Positions 1 to 9,474 of a stretch of DNA of 64,000 bases are shown one piece after another. Where the stretch lies: the NCBI GenBank assembly GCA_964621185.1, contig CAZULM010000006.1:121044-185043 (forward strand). The letters are read 5' to 3'. Both the position numbers and the translations under genes were made by a program. The notes under the pieces were generated by a model. That model saw only the letters and a list, made by a program, of their open reading frames with translations. It had not been told where the DNA came from and searched no databases. Source of the stretch: M3007 sp964621185 (GTDB lineage: Bacteria > Bacteroidota > Bacteroidia > Chitinophagales > Saprospiraceae). How positions within the stretch are numbered: position 1 is the first letter of the stretch; each line of letters starts with the position of its first letter.

Positions 1-516
1 ATCGATTTTACCAAGCTTTCCAGCGAGCTGAGCCCGGTTGAGCTGATCGATGAGCTCAACGTCTGCTTTTTAGCCTTCGACGAAATCTGCGAGCGCCATG
101 GACTGGAAAAGATCAAGACCATCGGGGATGCCTACATGTGCGCGGGCGGGCTGCCCGTGCCGAACGAAACCCACCCAACCGACGCGGTGGAAGCAGCAAT
201 GGAAATGGTGCAATGGCTGTCGGCAAGAAAGCAGCGCAACCCGAAAGCGCTGCTCAATGCCATGCGCGTGGGCATACATACCGGGCCTGTGGTGGCAGGG
301 GTGGTGGGGAAGAACAAATTCGCCTACGATATCTGGGGCGATGCCGTGAACCTCGCGGCAAGGCTGGAAGCTCACGGCGAATCCGGCCAGATCAATGTGT
401 CGGCCGCGACTGCCGAGGCCATCAGGCACCGCTACCAAACAAAATACCGGGGCGCCATCCCTGTGCACAACAAGGGCATGGTCGATATGTATTTCGTGGT
501 GAAAAAGCCCGACTAA
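1..516 (+). CDS. Class III adenylate/guanylate cyclase, C-terminal part
   Basis: The gene enters from the left edge already open in frame 1, leaving 171 residues. These form most of a class III nucleotidyl cyclase catalytic domain, which makes a cyclic nucleotide from ATP or GTP. The sequence IKTIGDAYM carries a metal-binding Asp, and YDIWGDAVNLAARLE is the conserved central block. The Lys before TIGD and the Asp before IWG are the residues usual in adenylate rather than guanylate cyclases, so ATP is the likely substrate (inference). The N-terminal sensor region lies outside the window. Its stop TAA (514-516) overlaps the stop of the convergent gene at 513, so the two genes end tail to tail with no space between them. 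Confidence 0.9.
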   Translation: MDFTKLSSELSPVELIDELNVCFLAFDEICERHGLEKIKTIGDAYMCAGGLPVPNETHPTDAVEAAMEMVQWLSARKQRNPKALLNAMRVGIHTGPVVAGVVGKNKFAYDIWGDAVNLAARLEAHGESGQINVSAATAEAIRHRYQTKYRGAIPVHNKGMVDMYFVVKKPD

Positions 517-2402
517 AGCAGCAATACCCTTACATACTGCAGCGCATTTTCCGTCCGCACCTGGAGCATGTACATCCCGGGTGGAAGGTGGCTGAAATCA
601 AATGTGTTTTGCAAGGCGCCGTTTTGGAAGCCTGCCGTTTCGCTGTGTACTTTTTGCCCTGCCGGACTGAAAAGCGCGAATTGAATGGAGGCTTGCGGCG
701 GGCCTTGCAAATCGATGTTCAGCAGGCCATGGCTGGGGTTGGGCGACAGTTGGAAGCTGGTGAACGGACTTTGCTCCTCGGCGCCGCTGGTTGCCGACAC
801 CACCTGTGTGAAGGTTGCCGTCCCGCAATCGTTGGTCGCGGTGAGCACCACAGTATAAACGCCCGGGATGCTGTAGGTATGGGTCGGATTTACCTGGATG
901 CTGGTTGTCCCGTCGCCAAAGTTCCATAGATAAGTGTCGGCTTCGGCAGAGGTGTTGGTGAACGCATAGCTGAGGTTGTTATGGGTAAAGGTGAACCCGG
1001 CAGTCAAATAATTGACCGCCAGCACTTCCGAAACGGCGGTACAGCCTGCGGCATCGGTCACTACGATGTAATAGTTGCCGGAACTGTTGGGCGTAAACTC
1101 CTGGGTGTTGCTGTTGGGGATGGGGGCGCCGTTGAGGTACCATTCGTAGTGCAAGCCAGGGGTCAGCGCCGGCCCATCTTCGGGGTCGATGGCATAGAGC
1201 ACACAGTTTTCGTAGAGCGCGTCCACGGCCAGTTCGGGTGTGAGGACCAAATAGTCTTTAGAGCCCAAAACTATCGGGTTGTCCGGGTACGAAATGGCGA
1301 AGGTTATCCTGCCGGGCTGGTATTCCACCAGGTCGGGCACAGATGCCAATATGGTTGTGTCGTTGATGGCGTTTGCCTGGAAAAATGCATTGCCAAGCTC
1401 AAATGCCTGGTATGCGAACAGGTTGGGAATGCCGGCGGCGGGGTTTTCACTGAACCCGACAGCGGTGAAAAGTCCGGGCAATGGGCTGTGGCTGATGATG
1501 TTTGACAAAAATTGTGTTTGCGGCACCTCCGCCACAGCGGTGTCGAGCGCCTGGCCATCGTTGTTCAGCAAGACAAAGACAGGATCCAGCCCTGTGCTGT
1601 CGCCGGCTGCGTTTCCGCAAAGCAGGATGTTTCCGGAAACCGGGTTTTGGCCCGCGCCACCGCTTTGGGTGACGCCATTGGCGGCCAGGAAGATTTTTTC
1701 GTATTGGTAGTGCCATTGCACTGCGCCGTTGTCGTCCACTTTTTTGGCGATCAAGCGGTTGGTCAAGGGCGCCGCCGGATTGAAAACATTGCCCAAAAAA
1801 CTGCTGCCGGCAATCAGGAAATAGTCGTCGGCCAGGGGGATTATTTTCGCGCCCAGATCGACGCCGTGGTTGAACACTACCGGTGGAGCTGTCGGCTGCA
1901 GGGTGACGGGGCTGACCCGTTGAAAGAACAGGTCGTAAAAATCGACTGAAAAACCAACGACATTGCCCACCAGCAGCAGGTGCCCTGTTTTACTCAGGGT
2001 TATCCCGGTGGCCGTCGCCCCTTTGTTTAAAATTTGGAAATGGCTGGAGGCGATCTCCACCAGGTTTGCGTCGGTTTTCAATACCAGCACCTCTTCGAGC
2101 GTATCGGTTCCTGTGTCAAAAAACGCGGAGCCTACCGCTACGATGCTCCCGTCGGCCAATTCCACGGCAGACCAAAAACTGGTGCGGCCCAATGGGAAGT
2201 TCTTTTCAATTTGGGCGATAACGGCGCCGGAGCAATCCGTTTTGTACAGAGAGCCGTTGGGGCTCTTGGAGCCGCAGGAGATAAAACTGCCATCCTGAGA
2301 GAAGAGCAGGTCTGTGCAGATGTCGTTGACAAAAGGAGTGCCTATTTGGGCAAAAGATGTGGCGCCAAAGCACAGTAGGAGGGCAAGAGTCAGTGTTTTC
2401 AT
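513..2402 (-). CDS. Secreted PKD-domain protein with T9SS type A sorting domain
   Basis: This 629-residue protein starts with a clear signal peptide (MKTLTLALLLCFGATSFAQ). A long N-terminal half resembles the repeat-rich, probably beta-propeller-like surface proteins of Bacteroidota. A PKD domain lies near residues 465-540 (YLWNFGDGTT, HTYSIPGVYTVVLTATN). The last 80 residues look like a type A T9SS sorting domain: FQLSPNPSHGLLNIDL followed by LPPGMYMLQVRT. It should be exported by Sec and passed through the T9SS to the cell surface. No catalytic motif was recognised. It is convergent with the cyclase gene, and its stop codon overlaps that gene's stop. Confidence 0.9.
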   Translation of the reverse strand: MKTLTLALLLCFGATSFAQIGTPFVNDICTDLLFSQDGSFISCGSKSPNGSLYKTDCSGAVIAQIEKNFPLGRTSFWSAVELADGSIVAVGSAFFDTGTDTLEEVLVLKTDANLVEIASSHFQILNKGATATGITLSKTGHLLLVGNVVGFSVDFYDLFFQRVSPVTLQPTAPPVVFNHGVDLGAKIIPLADDYFLIAGSSFLGNVFNPAAPLTNRLIAKKVDDNGAVQWHYQYEKIFLAANGVTQSGGAGQNPVSGNILLCGNAAGDSTGLDPVFVLLNNDGQALDTAVAEVPQTQFLSNIISHSPLPGLFTAVGFSENPAAGIPNLFAYQAFELGNAFFQANAINDTTILASVPDLVEYQPGRITFAISYPDNPIVLGSKDYLVLTPELAVDALYENCVLYAIDPEDGPALTPGLHYEWYLNGAPIPNSNTQEFTPNSSGNYYIVVTDAAGCTAVSEVLAVNYLTAGFTFTHNNLSYAFTNTSAEADTYLWNFGDGTTSIQVNPTHTYSIPGVYTVVLTATNDCGTATFTQVVSATSGAEEQSPFTSFQLSPNPSHGLLNIDLQGPPQASIQFALFSPAGQKVHSETAGFQNGALQNTFDFSHLPPGMYMLQVRTENALQYVRVLLL

Positions 2403-2424
2403 ATCGAATAGTTTTAAGACAAAG

Positions 2425-3462
2425 TTATCGACTTTTTTTCACATTGAGCATACTGATAACGCCAACCGAAGTAAACGACCCATTCGTCGGAAACGGCGAT
2501 TTTCCAAGGCTGCTCAGCCATTTGTGCTCTACATGAATCCGGCATGCTTTCGGGCCGATGCGCAGGAAAACACTGGGCTCTACGAAATAGAGGTTTTGGG
2601 AGAGGGCATCGTATTGGCGGCTAAAGGCTTCGGCGCTTTTCAGGTTGTAGCGCAAAAACGAGCCCTTAGCAGCAACGCCAAGCTCCACCCAGCCACTGCT
2701 GTAGGCTGCCGAGGGGAGCAAAAAGAGCTTGAAGAACGACGCCTCGTGCTTGCCATAAGCCTCGGCGTTGCCCGTGCGCGTCAGGTGGCCTTCAAATTGG
2801 TTTTGGGCCAGGCCCATGCCGCCATAAAAACCTGTTTTCAGATTATTTTTCCGGCGGTATTTGCCGATGGCAACTTCTCCATCGTAGTATTGGTAGCTAT
2901 GGACGATGGTTTTGCGCAGCTTTTGGTAGTCGTTTATGGTCTCCACCTTGTTAATAGCGTGCCAGCTTCCCTGTATCCAGTGGTTCCAGGTAATGGGGAT
3001 TCCAAACCAATATTCAGTGGAATAGACATCCTGCGTCAGGTTCCAGCTTTCAATGTACGGATGGTATTCCGCTCGGTCTTTCCCCACCGTAAAGTTTGCA
3101 ATAAGCCCGAGGTCGTCGCGCAGGGCGTATCCGGCATTCACGGAGTAGGTTTGGGTTTTAGAAATGGTTTGGAAGGTGGTGCCGCCTTTCACTTTGTTGG
3201 GGTCGCCTTCCGGGTTGGAGTCGTTGTTGGTGTTTTTCCCACTGTCGGTCATGCTGACGGCAAGGGAAGCGTCGCCTTTTTTCTCAAACATGGGGAGGTT
3301 GGCAGCGCCGGGCGTGTACATGGCTGCGGGCAAGTTTACCCGGTGCTCGTGGGTAACGGTGACTTGCTTGGAGTCGATGAGCGTGCTGTTGACGGCACAG
3401 CTTTGGAGCAACAACGTGGCTGCGAAGAAAGAACAGGCAGAAATCAAAAATTGGGCTTTCAT
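2425..3462 (-). CDS. Lipoprotein, probable outer-membrane barrel-like protein
   Basis: The start was placed at the ATG at 3462 because the next residues (MKAQFLISACSFFAATLLLQSC) form a lipoprotein signal with lipobox LLQSC. The upstream in-frame extension is proline-rich and lacks any signal. The protein is 345 residues. After about residue 90 it shows alternating aromatic and polar strands (YSVNAGYALRDDLGLIANF, KTGFYGGMGLAQNQF, SGWVELGVAAKGSFLRYN), typical of a small outer-membrane barrel. Function is unknown. It lies 22 bases downstream of nothing else in its own direction and precedes the PKD gene at 2402 by 22 bases, so the two may be co-transcribed. A fragment of its 5' end and promoter is duplicated at 7103-7490. 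Confidence 0.8.
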   Translation of the reverse strand: MKAQFLISACSFFAATLLLQSCAVNSTLIDSKQVTVTHEHRVNLPAAMYTPGAANLPMFEKKGDASLAVSMTDSGKNTNNDSNPEGDPNKVKGGTTFQTISKTQTYSVNAGYALRDDLGLIANFTVGKDRAEYHPYIESWNLTQDVYSTEYWFGIPITWNHWIQGSWHAINKVETINDYQKLRKTIVHSYQYYDGEVAIGKYRRKNNLKTGFYGGMGLAQNQFEGHLTRTGNAEAYGKHEASFFKLFLLPSAAYSSGWVELGVAAKGSFLRYNLKSAEAFSRQYDALSQNLYFVEPSVFLRIGPKACRIHVEHKWLSSLGKSPFPTNGSFTSVGVISMLNVKKSR

Positions 3463-3843
3463 AATAAAAGTGGTTTGACGTTTTTGAAATAGATTGGTTA
3501 TAGGATGCTTACACCAGAAGCATGGCACAAAGGTGAAGCGCATGCAAAAGCAGGACAACCCCGGAATGGGTGAGTTGGGAAAAATCACGGAAATGGGGGA
3601 AATAGGGTGGGCGCTCACCGATTCCCGGGAGCAGGGTGAAATTTTAAAAACCTGTGATTCGGAAGGTTGCAGGATAGCAGGGGTTAAGTCAAAGGTGGGT
3701 TTCAACAGGCGCCAACGCCAAAACCAAACATCTGTGAAAATTCGGCTGAGGGAAACAAATGCCGGCAATAAAGCCCTAATATTGCGCAGTTCCCTGCCCC
3801 AAATGTTCACCAGTAATCAATGGCACCATATTAATTCAGACCA
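3463..3843. promoter_or_regulatory. Divergent intergenic region, 381 b
   Basis: This gap separates the leftward lipoprotein gene from the rightward M60-like peptidase gene and must hold both promoters. No open frame in it looks coding. The half nearest the lipoprotein (about 3463-3600) recurs in degraded form at about 7353-7490, so it was duplicated together with the lipoprotein 5' end. No sharp TAnnTTTG box could be placed with confidence. Confidence 0.4.
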
Positions 3844-6800
3844 ATGGCTTATTCCCGCACACAGTTTTTTACAGCACAAGTTTTCCTCATTATCCTTGTT
3901 TTTTCCGGCAACTTCCAAGCTGCCCTGGCACAAGGCCCCAACGGCTATACTTATTGCGCCAACGAGGGTGGATCCTTTACGCTGCCGGCCAGAAGCCACG
4001 TAGCCTATGGCGCCAACAATCAGTTTGCGTACCTCTACAACCAAACAGGTACCATTACTTTCAACAATACAAATTTTGGCGACCCCGCCCCGGGCTATGT
4101 CAAAAAGGGATATTACAAGATTGCTACCAGCGAAGGCAATGTAGCTGCCCTGGAATTGGTGTTAGAGCAGTTGAAAAACCATATTACAGGTGTAGCGCTT
4201 TTGAGCGGCACAGAGATCAATAGCCTCATCGATACCATTCAGCAAAACGTTTTTGTGTTGGGCGATACCAGTTTGCTGGTGACACAGGCATTCGATCTTG
4301 TCAATTGTTATGAAACGATCAAAGGGCCTGTTTTTTTGAACGCCAACACCCAGGGCGGGTTTGCCAATAATTTTGATGCACTGGATGGCAAGGAGCTCGC
4401 CAGGGCCGTGTTTTTGATCCAGCAAGGCGTCATGGACCTGGTGTACACCCCGGATAAGATACTCAAATTTATGCCCCTGCTCGTTGGGAAACAGTACAAA
4501 ACCGCTGAATATTTTCCAGGGGCTTGTCCGCTGCCCGTTGACTCAACGGCCACGTTTTCGGTAAAAATCAATGCCAGTTTGCCCAAAGCATACGGAAAAC
4601 CAACGGCATTCTCCGCTGCTCCAGCCCGGCGGCCCACGGGATATTACCTGGCTCCCGGGAGTTTGGGTACCGTAAAAGTGCCCCAGTCGCTGGTGGGCAA
4701 AGGCTTCAGAATTTTAGTCGGTGCGCATACCGTCAACCGCGCGACGCTTAACCAGGTTAAACGATTTTTCCGGGTGACCAATTCCTTCCCGATCATGGAC
4801 ACGGTTACCCAGATCATCAATCCTTTTGGCGGCGGTATTTACATTGTCACGCCTTATGAAGCCGCAGAAGGGATGGTTGACATACAGCTTACGAATGTCG
4901 TGCCCGCGCCGTTTTTCTCCGGAAAAAAGGCGGATGCCACATCCCTGCAGGCATGGTTGACGGTGCAGCGCAACAACCCGGCGCCCTGGGCTGATTTCGA
5001 ATCAGACAAGTTTATGATGCAGGTGCCGCGCAGCTGGATTTACAATTACGCCGATCCGGTTGCGTTGATGCTCGATTGGGATAAGCGTATGGATGTCGTT
5101 TCCAAGCTGTTGGGCTACCCGCTGGAGCGCAACAGGATTGAGCTGTATTTGCAGGTAGATGTGGGCATCATGTACGACGGATATTACGGCATCGGAAACC
5201 CGCAGGTGAATAATACCTACAATCCGTTACAAGCAGAAAACGGCAACAAAAACCACTGGTTCCTGCGGCCCGGCGATGGTTTTTGGGAAACAGAATTCCA
5301 TGAGATGGGCCATGCCCAACTGTTCAGCAAATTCCCAGGCGAAACAGAGGCCGCTGTCAACGTGCCTGCAGCAGCTATTTTCAACCGGCTTTACGGGATG
5401 AACATCGACAGCGCGCTCGGCAATTCCTTTGACAACAAGCCCTATATCTCGCGCGACCAGGCTGCCCTGAACTGGATGGTCACCCCAAATTTCCGGGCGG
5501 GAAAGCCGATGGATATTTCCAATACCACCAAAGATGAGGTGCGCTACCAACAGCGCGGCTATGCCAAGTATATCGAAATGGCCGCACTGTTTGGTTGGGA
5601 GACCATCGACGGCTTTCACAAACAAGAGCAACTGGATTTCATCGCGCAAGCACCGGGTGATGGGCTTGCTCAGGTAGATAGCCGGATATTCCGTTTTTCA
5701 AAAATGGCGGGCGCCGACATGAGGCCCCTGATCCATTTCTGGGGCGTGCAACCGGTCGATTCTGTGGAATTAAAAAACAGGATACAGGCTGCAGGTTTAC
5801 AACCCTCAAAATTGATTTGCGACCGCTTAATGCATTACAAATCCATTATCCCACAGAACAATGCTGAATTTGTGACCCACGCCAATGCCTTTTTTGGCGG
5901 CGCGGTACCGCCAGGCGGCCATCCGGATTATGGCTCGGGCTGGTACAATATCTGGCTGCCGCTTTACAATGAGACCCACGGTGAACTGGCGCTGGCGGCT
6001 ATGGACGGCATCATTGACCGCTATTTCCCCGAAGGTTGCCCCACAACCATTGATATTCCTGTGGTAACGGTGAACAACCCGGTCATCTGCGCCGGCCAAT
6101 CGGTAACCCTGACCGCAAGCGGCGCCACCACCTATCTGTGGAGTACAGGCGAAGTGGGCGATAGTATTATCGTAACACCTGCTACAACAAGCACTTATAC
6201 GGTTGTGGGCAAAACAGCCGGGTATGCCGCCGCGCCTGTAGAGGCCACGGTAACTGTAAACCAGAACCCGGTACTGAGCGTAGCAGACACAGCTGTTTGC
6301 TTTGGGGAGTCCGCAACCTTGAATGTTTCCGGCGCCGAATCCTATACCTGGAGCAACGGCGCTACCACCAACAGCATTACCGTAAACCCGAGTACAACAA
6401 GCATATACACCGTTATCGGATTCACTGAAGGCTGTATGCCCGATTCAGCCAGTCCGGTGGTGGAAGTGCTGCCTTTACCTGCTGTCGAGCTGGGTGCAGA
6501 CATCGTCTTGCCCGCCGGCCAGGATACCGTTTTGGATGCCACCGGCCCGAATCTAAGCTATGTTTGGTCAACCGGCGCCACAACGGCGACCATATTAGTC
6601 AGCGCTGCAGGAACATACAGCGTTACCGTTACGAGCCTGGATGGTTGTTCCAGTTCGGATATGATAGGGGTAACTGTCACATCGTCCAGTTTTTCGCCCA
6701 AACCACTGCTTGACATCAAGTTGGTGCCCAATCCAACGCATGATGTGCTGCACCTGATTTGCCCGGAAACAACAATTTCCACCATAGAAGTATTTGACAA

Positions 6801-6948
6801 CCTGGGGAGGGCAATGGATATTCCTTTTGCTGCTGCAGACAATGGGACTCGGTATTCCATTGATTTGTCCGCACAGCCTCCGGGTATTTATTATGTAAGG
6901 ATTGCGGGCGCTTTGGGCGCCTGGACTTACCCAGTTGTGCGGCAATAG
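3844..6948 (+). CDS. M60-like zinc metallopeptidase with Ig-like repeats and T9SS domain
   Basis: A 1034-residue secreted protein. The signal peptide is at residues 1-30 (ending NFQAALAQ). The zinc motif HEMGH is at residues 486-490, followed ten residues later by Glu (GETEAAVNVP), the arrangement of the M60/enhancin-like peptidases. Members of that family cut glycoproteins such as mucins, so a host or matrix glycoprotein substrate is possible but not shown. From about residue 737 there are two or three Ig-like/PKD-like modules (VICAGQSVTLTASGATTYLW; VWSTGATTATILVSAAGTYS). The last 80 residues form a T9SS type A sorting domain (KLVPNPTHDVLHLICPE ... PPGIYYVRIAG). It is monocistronic as far as can be seen. 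Confidence 0.88.
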   Translation: MAYSRTQFFTAQVFLIILVFSGNFQAALAQGPNGYTYCANEGGSFTLPARSHVAYGANNQFAYLYNQTGTITFNNTNFGDPAPGYVKKGYYKIATSEGNVAALELVLEQLKNHITGVALLSGTEINSLIDTIQQNVFVLGDTSLLVTQAFDLVNCYETIKGPVFLNANTQGGFANNFDALDGKELARAVFLIQQGVMDLVYTPDKILKFMPLLVGKQYKTAEYFPGACPLPVDSTATFSVKINASLPKAYGKPTAFSAAPARRPTGYYLAPGSLGTVKVPQSLVGKGFRILVGAHTVNRATLNQVKRFFRVTNSFPIMDTVTQIINPFGGGIYIVTPYEAAEGMVDIQLTNVVPAPFFSGKKADATSLQAWLTVQRNNPAPWADFESDKFMMQVPRSWIYNYADPVALMLDWDKRMDVVSKLLGYPLERNRIELYLQVDVGIMYDGYYGIGNPQVNNTYNPLQAENGNKNHWFLRPGDGFWETEFHEMGHAQLFSKFPGETEAAVNVPAAAIFNRLYGMNIDSALGNSFDNKPYISRDQAALNWMVTPNFRAGKPMDISNTTKDEVRYQQRGYAKYIEMAALFGWETIDGFHKQEQLDFIAQAPGDGLAQVDSRIFRFSKMAGADMRPLIHFWGVQPVDSVELKNRIQAAGLQPSKLICDRLMHYKSIIPQNNAEFVTHANAFFGGAVPPGGHPDYGSGWYNIWLPLYNETHGELALAAMDGIIDRYFPEGCPTTIDIPVVTVNNPVICAGQSVTLTASGATTYLWSTGEVGDSIIVTPATTSTYTVVGKTAGYAAAPVEATVTVNQNPVLSVADTAVCFGESATLNVSGAESYTWSNGATTNSITVNPSTTSIYTVIGFTEGCMPDSASPVVEVLPLPAVELGADIVLPAGQDTVLDATGPNLSYVWSTGATTATILVSAAGTYSVTVTSLDGCSSSDMIGVTVTSSSFSPKPLLDIKLVPNPTHDVLHLICPETTISTIEVFDNLGRAMDIPFAAADNGTRYSIDLSAQPPGIYYVRIAGALGAWTYPVVRQ

Positions 6949-6954
6949 GCAGAA

Positions 6955-7060
6955 TATATACTCTGATTAAAGTGATTTGTATAATTTGAGTGACAATAAG
7001 CATCTGATTTTCAAATGATTATGCGATCACAATTTTCACAACCACTTTGTGTTGACTATA
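6955..7060 (+). repeat. Dispersed element A, copy 1 (106 bp)
   Basis: This AT-rich block begins TATATACTCTGATTAAAG and ends TTGACTATA. The same 106-bp block recurs at 9292-9397, and inverted 104-bp copies lie at 18943-19046 and 33674-33777. All copies are intergenic. Sequence is well conserved at both ends and looser in the middle. Confidence 0.8.
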
Positions 7061-7102
7061 CATCTGGGTTTTTTCAGCGAATTCCTTTTCGCTTCGGAAG
7101 GC

Positions 7103-7250
7103 ACATGGCTGCGGGCAGTGTTACCCGGTGTTCGTGCGTAACGGTGACTTGCTTGGAATCGATAAGGGTGCTGTTGACGGCGCAACTTTGGAGCAACAAC
7201 GTGGCTTCGAAGAAAGAACAGGCGGAAATCAAAAATTGGGCTTTCATAAT
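7103..7250 (-). pseudogene. Duplicated 5' fragment of the lipoprotein gene at 2425-3462
   Basis: On the minus strand, ATG at 7246 opens MKAQFLISACSFFEATLLL and continues through a lipobox and the segment VNSTLIDSKQVTVTHEHRV, nearly the same as the N-terminus of the lipoprotein gene that starts at 3462. The match stops after about 50 codons and runs into unrelated sequence. The lipoprotein promoter was copied too: 7353-7490 matches 3470-3600. Between the two parts sits a 103-bp element B that is absent at the parental locus. This is a dead copy. Confidence 0.8.
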
Positions 7251-7353
7251 ATACTATGATTCGCCTGATTTTTGTGATTAAGTATGATTGATTCAAGTGA
7301 TCTTCAATCGATTACAAAGATCGGTATGCACAAAAGCAAGCGGCGTGAGGTAT
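7251..7353 (+). mobile_element. Dispersed element B, copy 1 (103 bp)
   Basis: The block starts ATACTATGATTCGCCTG and ends GCGTGAGGTAT. It interrupts a duplicated sequence that is uninterrupted at about 3466 (CATAATAAAAGTGG), so it behaves as an insertion with clean ends. Two other 103-bp copies are at 27230-27332 (same strand) and 9051-9153 (inverted). It has no coding capacity. The termini ATACT and GGTAT are near-inverted. Confidence 0.75.
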
Positions 7354-7617
7354 AAAAGTGGTTTGTCGTTTTTGAAATTGATTGCTTGTAAAACAGGAGC
7401 ACAACAAGCATGGCACAAAGGTGGGCAAGGTAAAAAAAGCGGGCAATCCTGGAATGGTTGCGTTGGGAAAAATCACGAATATGGGGGGAGGACTGCAGGC
7501 GCTCCCGGAAATCAGGGACTTCAGTGAAATTTCAAAAACCACTGATTGCGGGGTTGTTTCAGGTGGGGAAGGGGGGGCACTTTTGCAGCATCAAGTTAAC
7601 CAACCAACTTATTTGTT

Positions 7618-8709
7618 ATGAAAAACAGTTCTATTCTTTTCCGTCTTACCTTATTAGCCGCCTTTTTCATGATGCTCACCGCACAAAAATGTGTAGAAGT
7701 TATTGATTTCACGGCGCCGAACGAAATCACTCCGGGAACGGCCTTCCAGACAAAAACACGTTTGAAAAGTCTGCACAACGATGTCCAGAACTTCAATGTG
7801 CAGGTGTACCTATCCTACGACAGGCAATACAATACGGAAGACAAATTGCTGGGTTCCTTAAACCTGACGGGACTGGAACCTTATGGGAGCCGCGAAATCC
7901 CGATGAATGTCACGGTGGACAACACCTGGCTTGCAGGCCGTTATTACCTCATTACCAAAGCCAACGATGGCGACATGTACAAGGAGGTGAAAGTGCTTGG
8001 CCAGCCCAATGCCGGGGCTGACTACGTACCAACTAATCTGTTCACATGGGGCAGCACCAAGCTTGGCGAACAGTTTTCGTACGCATTTAGCCTTCAAAAT
8101 GTTGGTTCACAGCCAGCGGGCATCTGCAAAGTCCGGGCATACCTGAGCACCGATTTGTTTGTGGACGGCAACGATGTTCTGGTAAAGGAGCATCCCGTCA
8201 ACAGCCCATTGTCGGGCGGTGGCCGGTTGGAGTTCACAGGATGGTTCAACATTCCCGCTAATTTGGCAAAGGGCGACTATCAGCTCATTTTTGTTGCTGA
8301 TGCTGCCAACACGGTGTCGGAAACTGTGGAGTGGAACAACCGTATCTCAACGGTAATCAGCGTGACCGACCAGTTCATGGGCGAGGAGCCGACCGAAGCG
8401 CGGGATGCTCACCCAAACACTTCCAAGGAAGCGGCAGCCGAGGGTTTTGCGCCGAACCTGACCATAAGCCCGAACCCCGTTACCGGAATTGTGATGCTGG
8501 CGTTTTCGATGCCGGGAGAAGCCAGGGTCGGCCTGAAAATTTTCAATATGAACGGCCGGATGGTAGAGGAAATGCCAGAAAGGATGGTTGATGCCGGGGA
8601 GTACTCCCTGCCGCTGGATTTGAATGGACTGCCCAATGGAGTCTATGTTGCGACCATCGAGGTGGAGGGGACGCCGGTAATTTCCAAGAAAGTAGTGGTG
8701 CAGCATTGA
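7618..8709 (+). CDS. CARDB-like secreted protein with T9SS type A domain
   Basis: A 363-residue protein. Residues 1-23 form a hydrophobic export signal. Two modules at about 30-130 and 140-250 resemble CARDB (cell adhesion related) beta-sandwiches: each has strands like VQVYLSYDRQYNTEDKLLGS and VRAYLSTDLFVDGNDVLV, and the second ends in a TVSETVEWNNR block. The last 80 residues are a T9SS type A sorting domain (LTISPNPVTGIVMLAFSMPG ... LPNGVYVATIEVEG, ending VVVQH). A Cys at residue 25 follows the hydrophobic stretch but the preceding residues (TAQK) do not make a convincing lipobox. Role in adhesion is only inferred from the modules. It stands alone between repeat-filled gaps. Confidence 0.82.
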   Translation: MKNSSILFRLTLLAAFFMMLTAQKCVEVIDFTAPNEITPGTAFQTKTRLKSLHNDVQNFNVQVYLSYDRQYNTEDKLLGSLNLTGLEPYGSREIPMNVTVDNTWLAGRYYLITKANDGDMYKEVKVLGQPNAGADYVPTNLFTWGSTKLGEQFSYAFSLQNVGSQPAGICKVRAYLSTDLFVDGNDVLVKEHPVNSPLSGGGRLEFTGWFNIPANLAKGDYQLIFVADAANTVSETVEWNNRISTVISVTDQFMGEEPTEARDAHPNTSKEAAAEGFAPNLTISPNPVTGIVMLAFSMPGEARVGLKIFNMNGRMVEEMPERMVDAGEYSLPLDLNGLPNGVYVATIEVEGTPVISKKVVVQH

Positions 8710-8793
8710 ACCCGTCCACGTAAAGGGCACATGTTCCAAACGGCTGCCTCACTTTTTGGATAGCCTGGGCTCTCCGTTACATTGCATTCACTG

Positions 8794-8880
8794 CCGGGCA
8801 GATGTGTGCATTCCAAGCGCAGCAAGCAGGGGAATTCGTTTCCTCGCTTCGCCCGGAATGAACATATCTGCCCGGTTTTT
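8794..8880 (+). terminator. Long inverted repeat with T tract after the CARDB gene
   Basis: Arms 8794-8814 and 8855-8875 pair at 19 of 21 positions, and TTTTT follows at 8876. It lies 85 bases past the stop at 8709. It may act as a terminator, or it may be a repeat that forms a cruciform. Confidence 0.4.
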
Positions 8881-9291
8881 AGGTTAATGGCAGCATTGGG
8901 ATTGAAAAATAGGGATATGAATAGCCTCTTTGACCGTCAGGGTTTTGTTCTCACGAGGTTACAAATGTTTGGCCTCTCCGAGGCCCTTTCAAGCTTGTGC
9001 ATTGTTTGCTACAAATGTTTGGCCTCTCCGAGGCCGAGCGACATTTGGCTATACCTCACGCCGCTTGGTTTTGTGTATGCTGATCTTTGTAAGCAATTGA
9101 ACATCACTTGAATCAATCACACTCAATCACAAAAATCAGGCGAATCATAGTATATATTATGCGCTGACCACGTTCGGCGGTATCAAAATCGCTACACAAT
9201 ATGCAATTGGCCAGTAATGCCTTTTTACAAAAAATAATTCTTTAAAACAATTGTCGATAATATTAGATATTTGTTCGCCCTTATTGATGGG
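8881..9291. repeat. Repeat-filled spacer: paired 25-bp repeats, inverted element B, element C
   Basis: This stretch has no gene. A 25-bp unit beginning ACAAATGTTTGGCCTCTCCG occurs twice, at 8961-8985 and 9011-9035. Its palindromic core is GGCCTCTCCGAGGCC, and a related inverted copy lies near 49951-49976. An inverted 103-bp element B fills 9051-9153. A block at 9161-9204 (element C, containing CGGCGGTATC and CTACACAATATGC) matches 49971-50014. Confidence 0.7.
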
Positions 9292-9397
9292 TATATACTC
9301 TGATTAAAGTGATTTGTATGATTTGAGTGATAAAAAGCATCTGATTTTCAAATGATTATGCGATCACGATTTTCAGAACCACTTTGCGTTGACTATA
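9292..9397 (+). repeat. Dispersed element A, copy 2 (106 bp)
   Basis: Same length and orientation as the copy at 6955-7060, differing at about ten positions. It is followed by a short degenerate tandem tract, ACCCATAACCCATAACTCAT, at 9431-9460, just before the carboxypeptidase start. Confidence 0.8.
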
Positions 9398-9474
9398 TGA
9401 TCTGTTTCCCAAGATTCCCACCTGGCGCAAACCCATAACCCATAACTCATAACTCATCTCTTATCTCTAAAAAA

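Noticed and set aside
9051..9291. A riboswitch before the carboxypeptidase gene
   Set aside because: The structure in this gap is explained by inverted copies of dispersed elements also found far from that gene.
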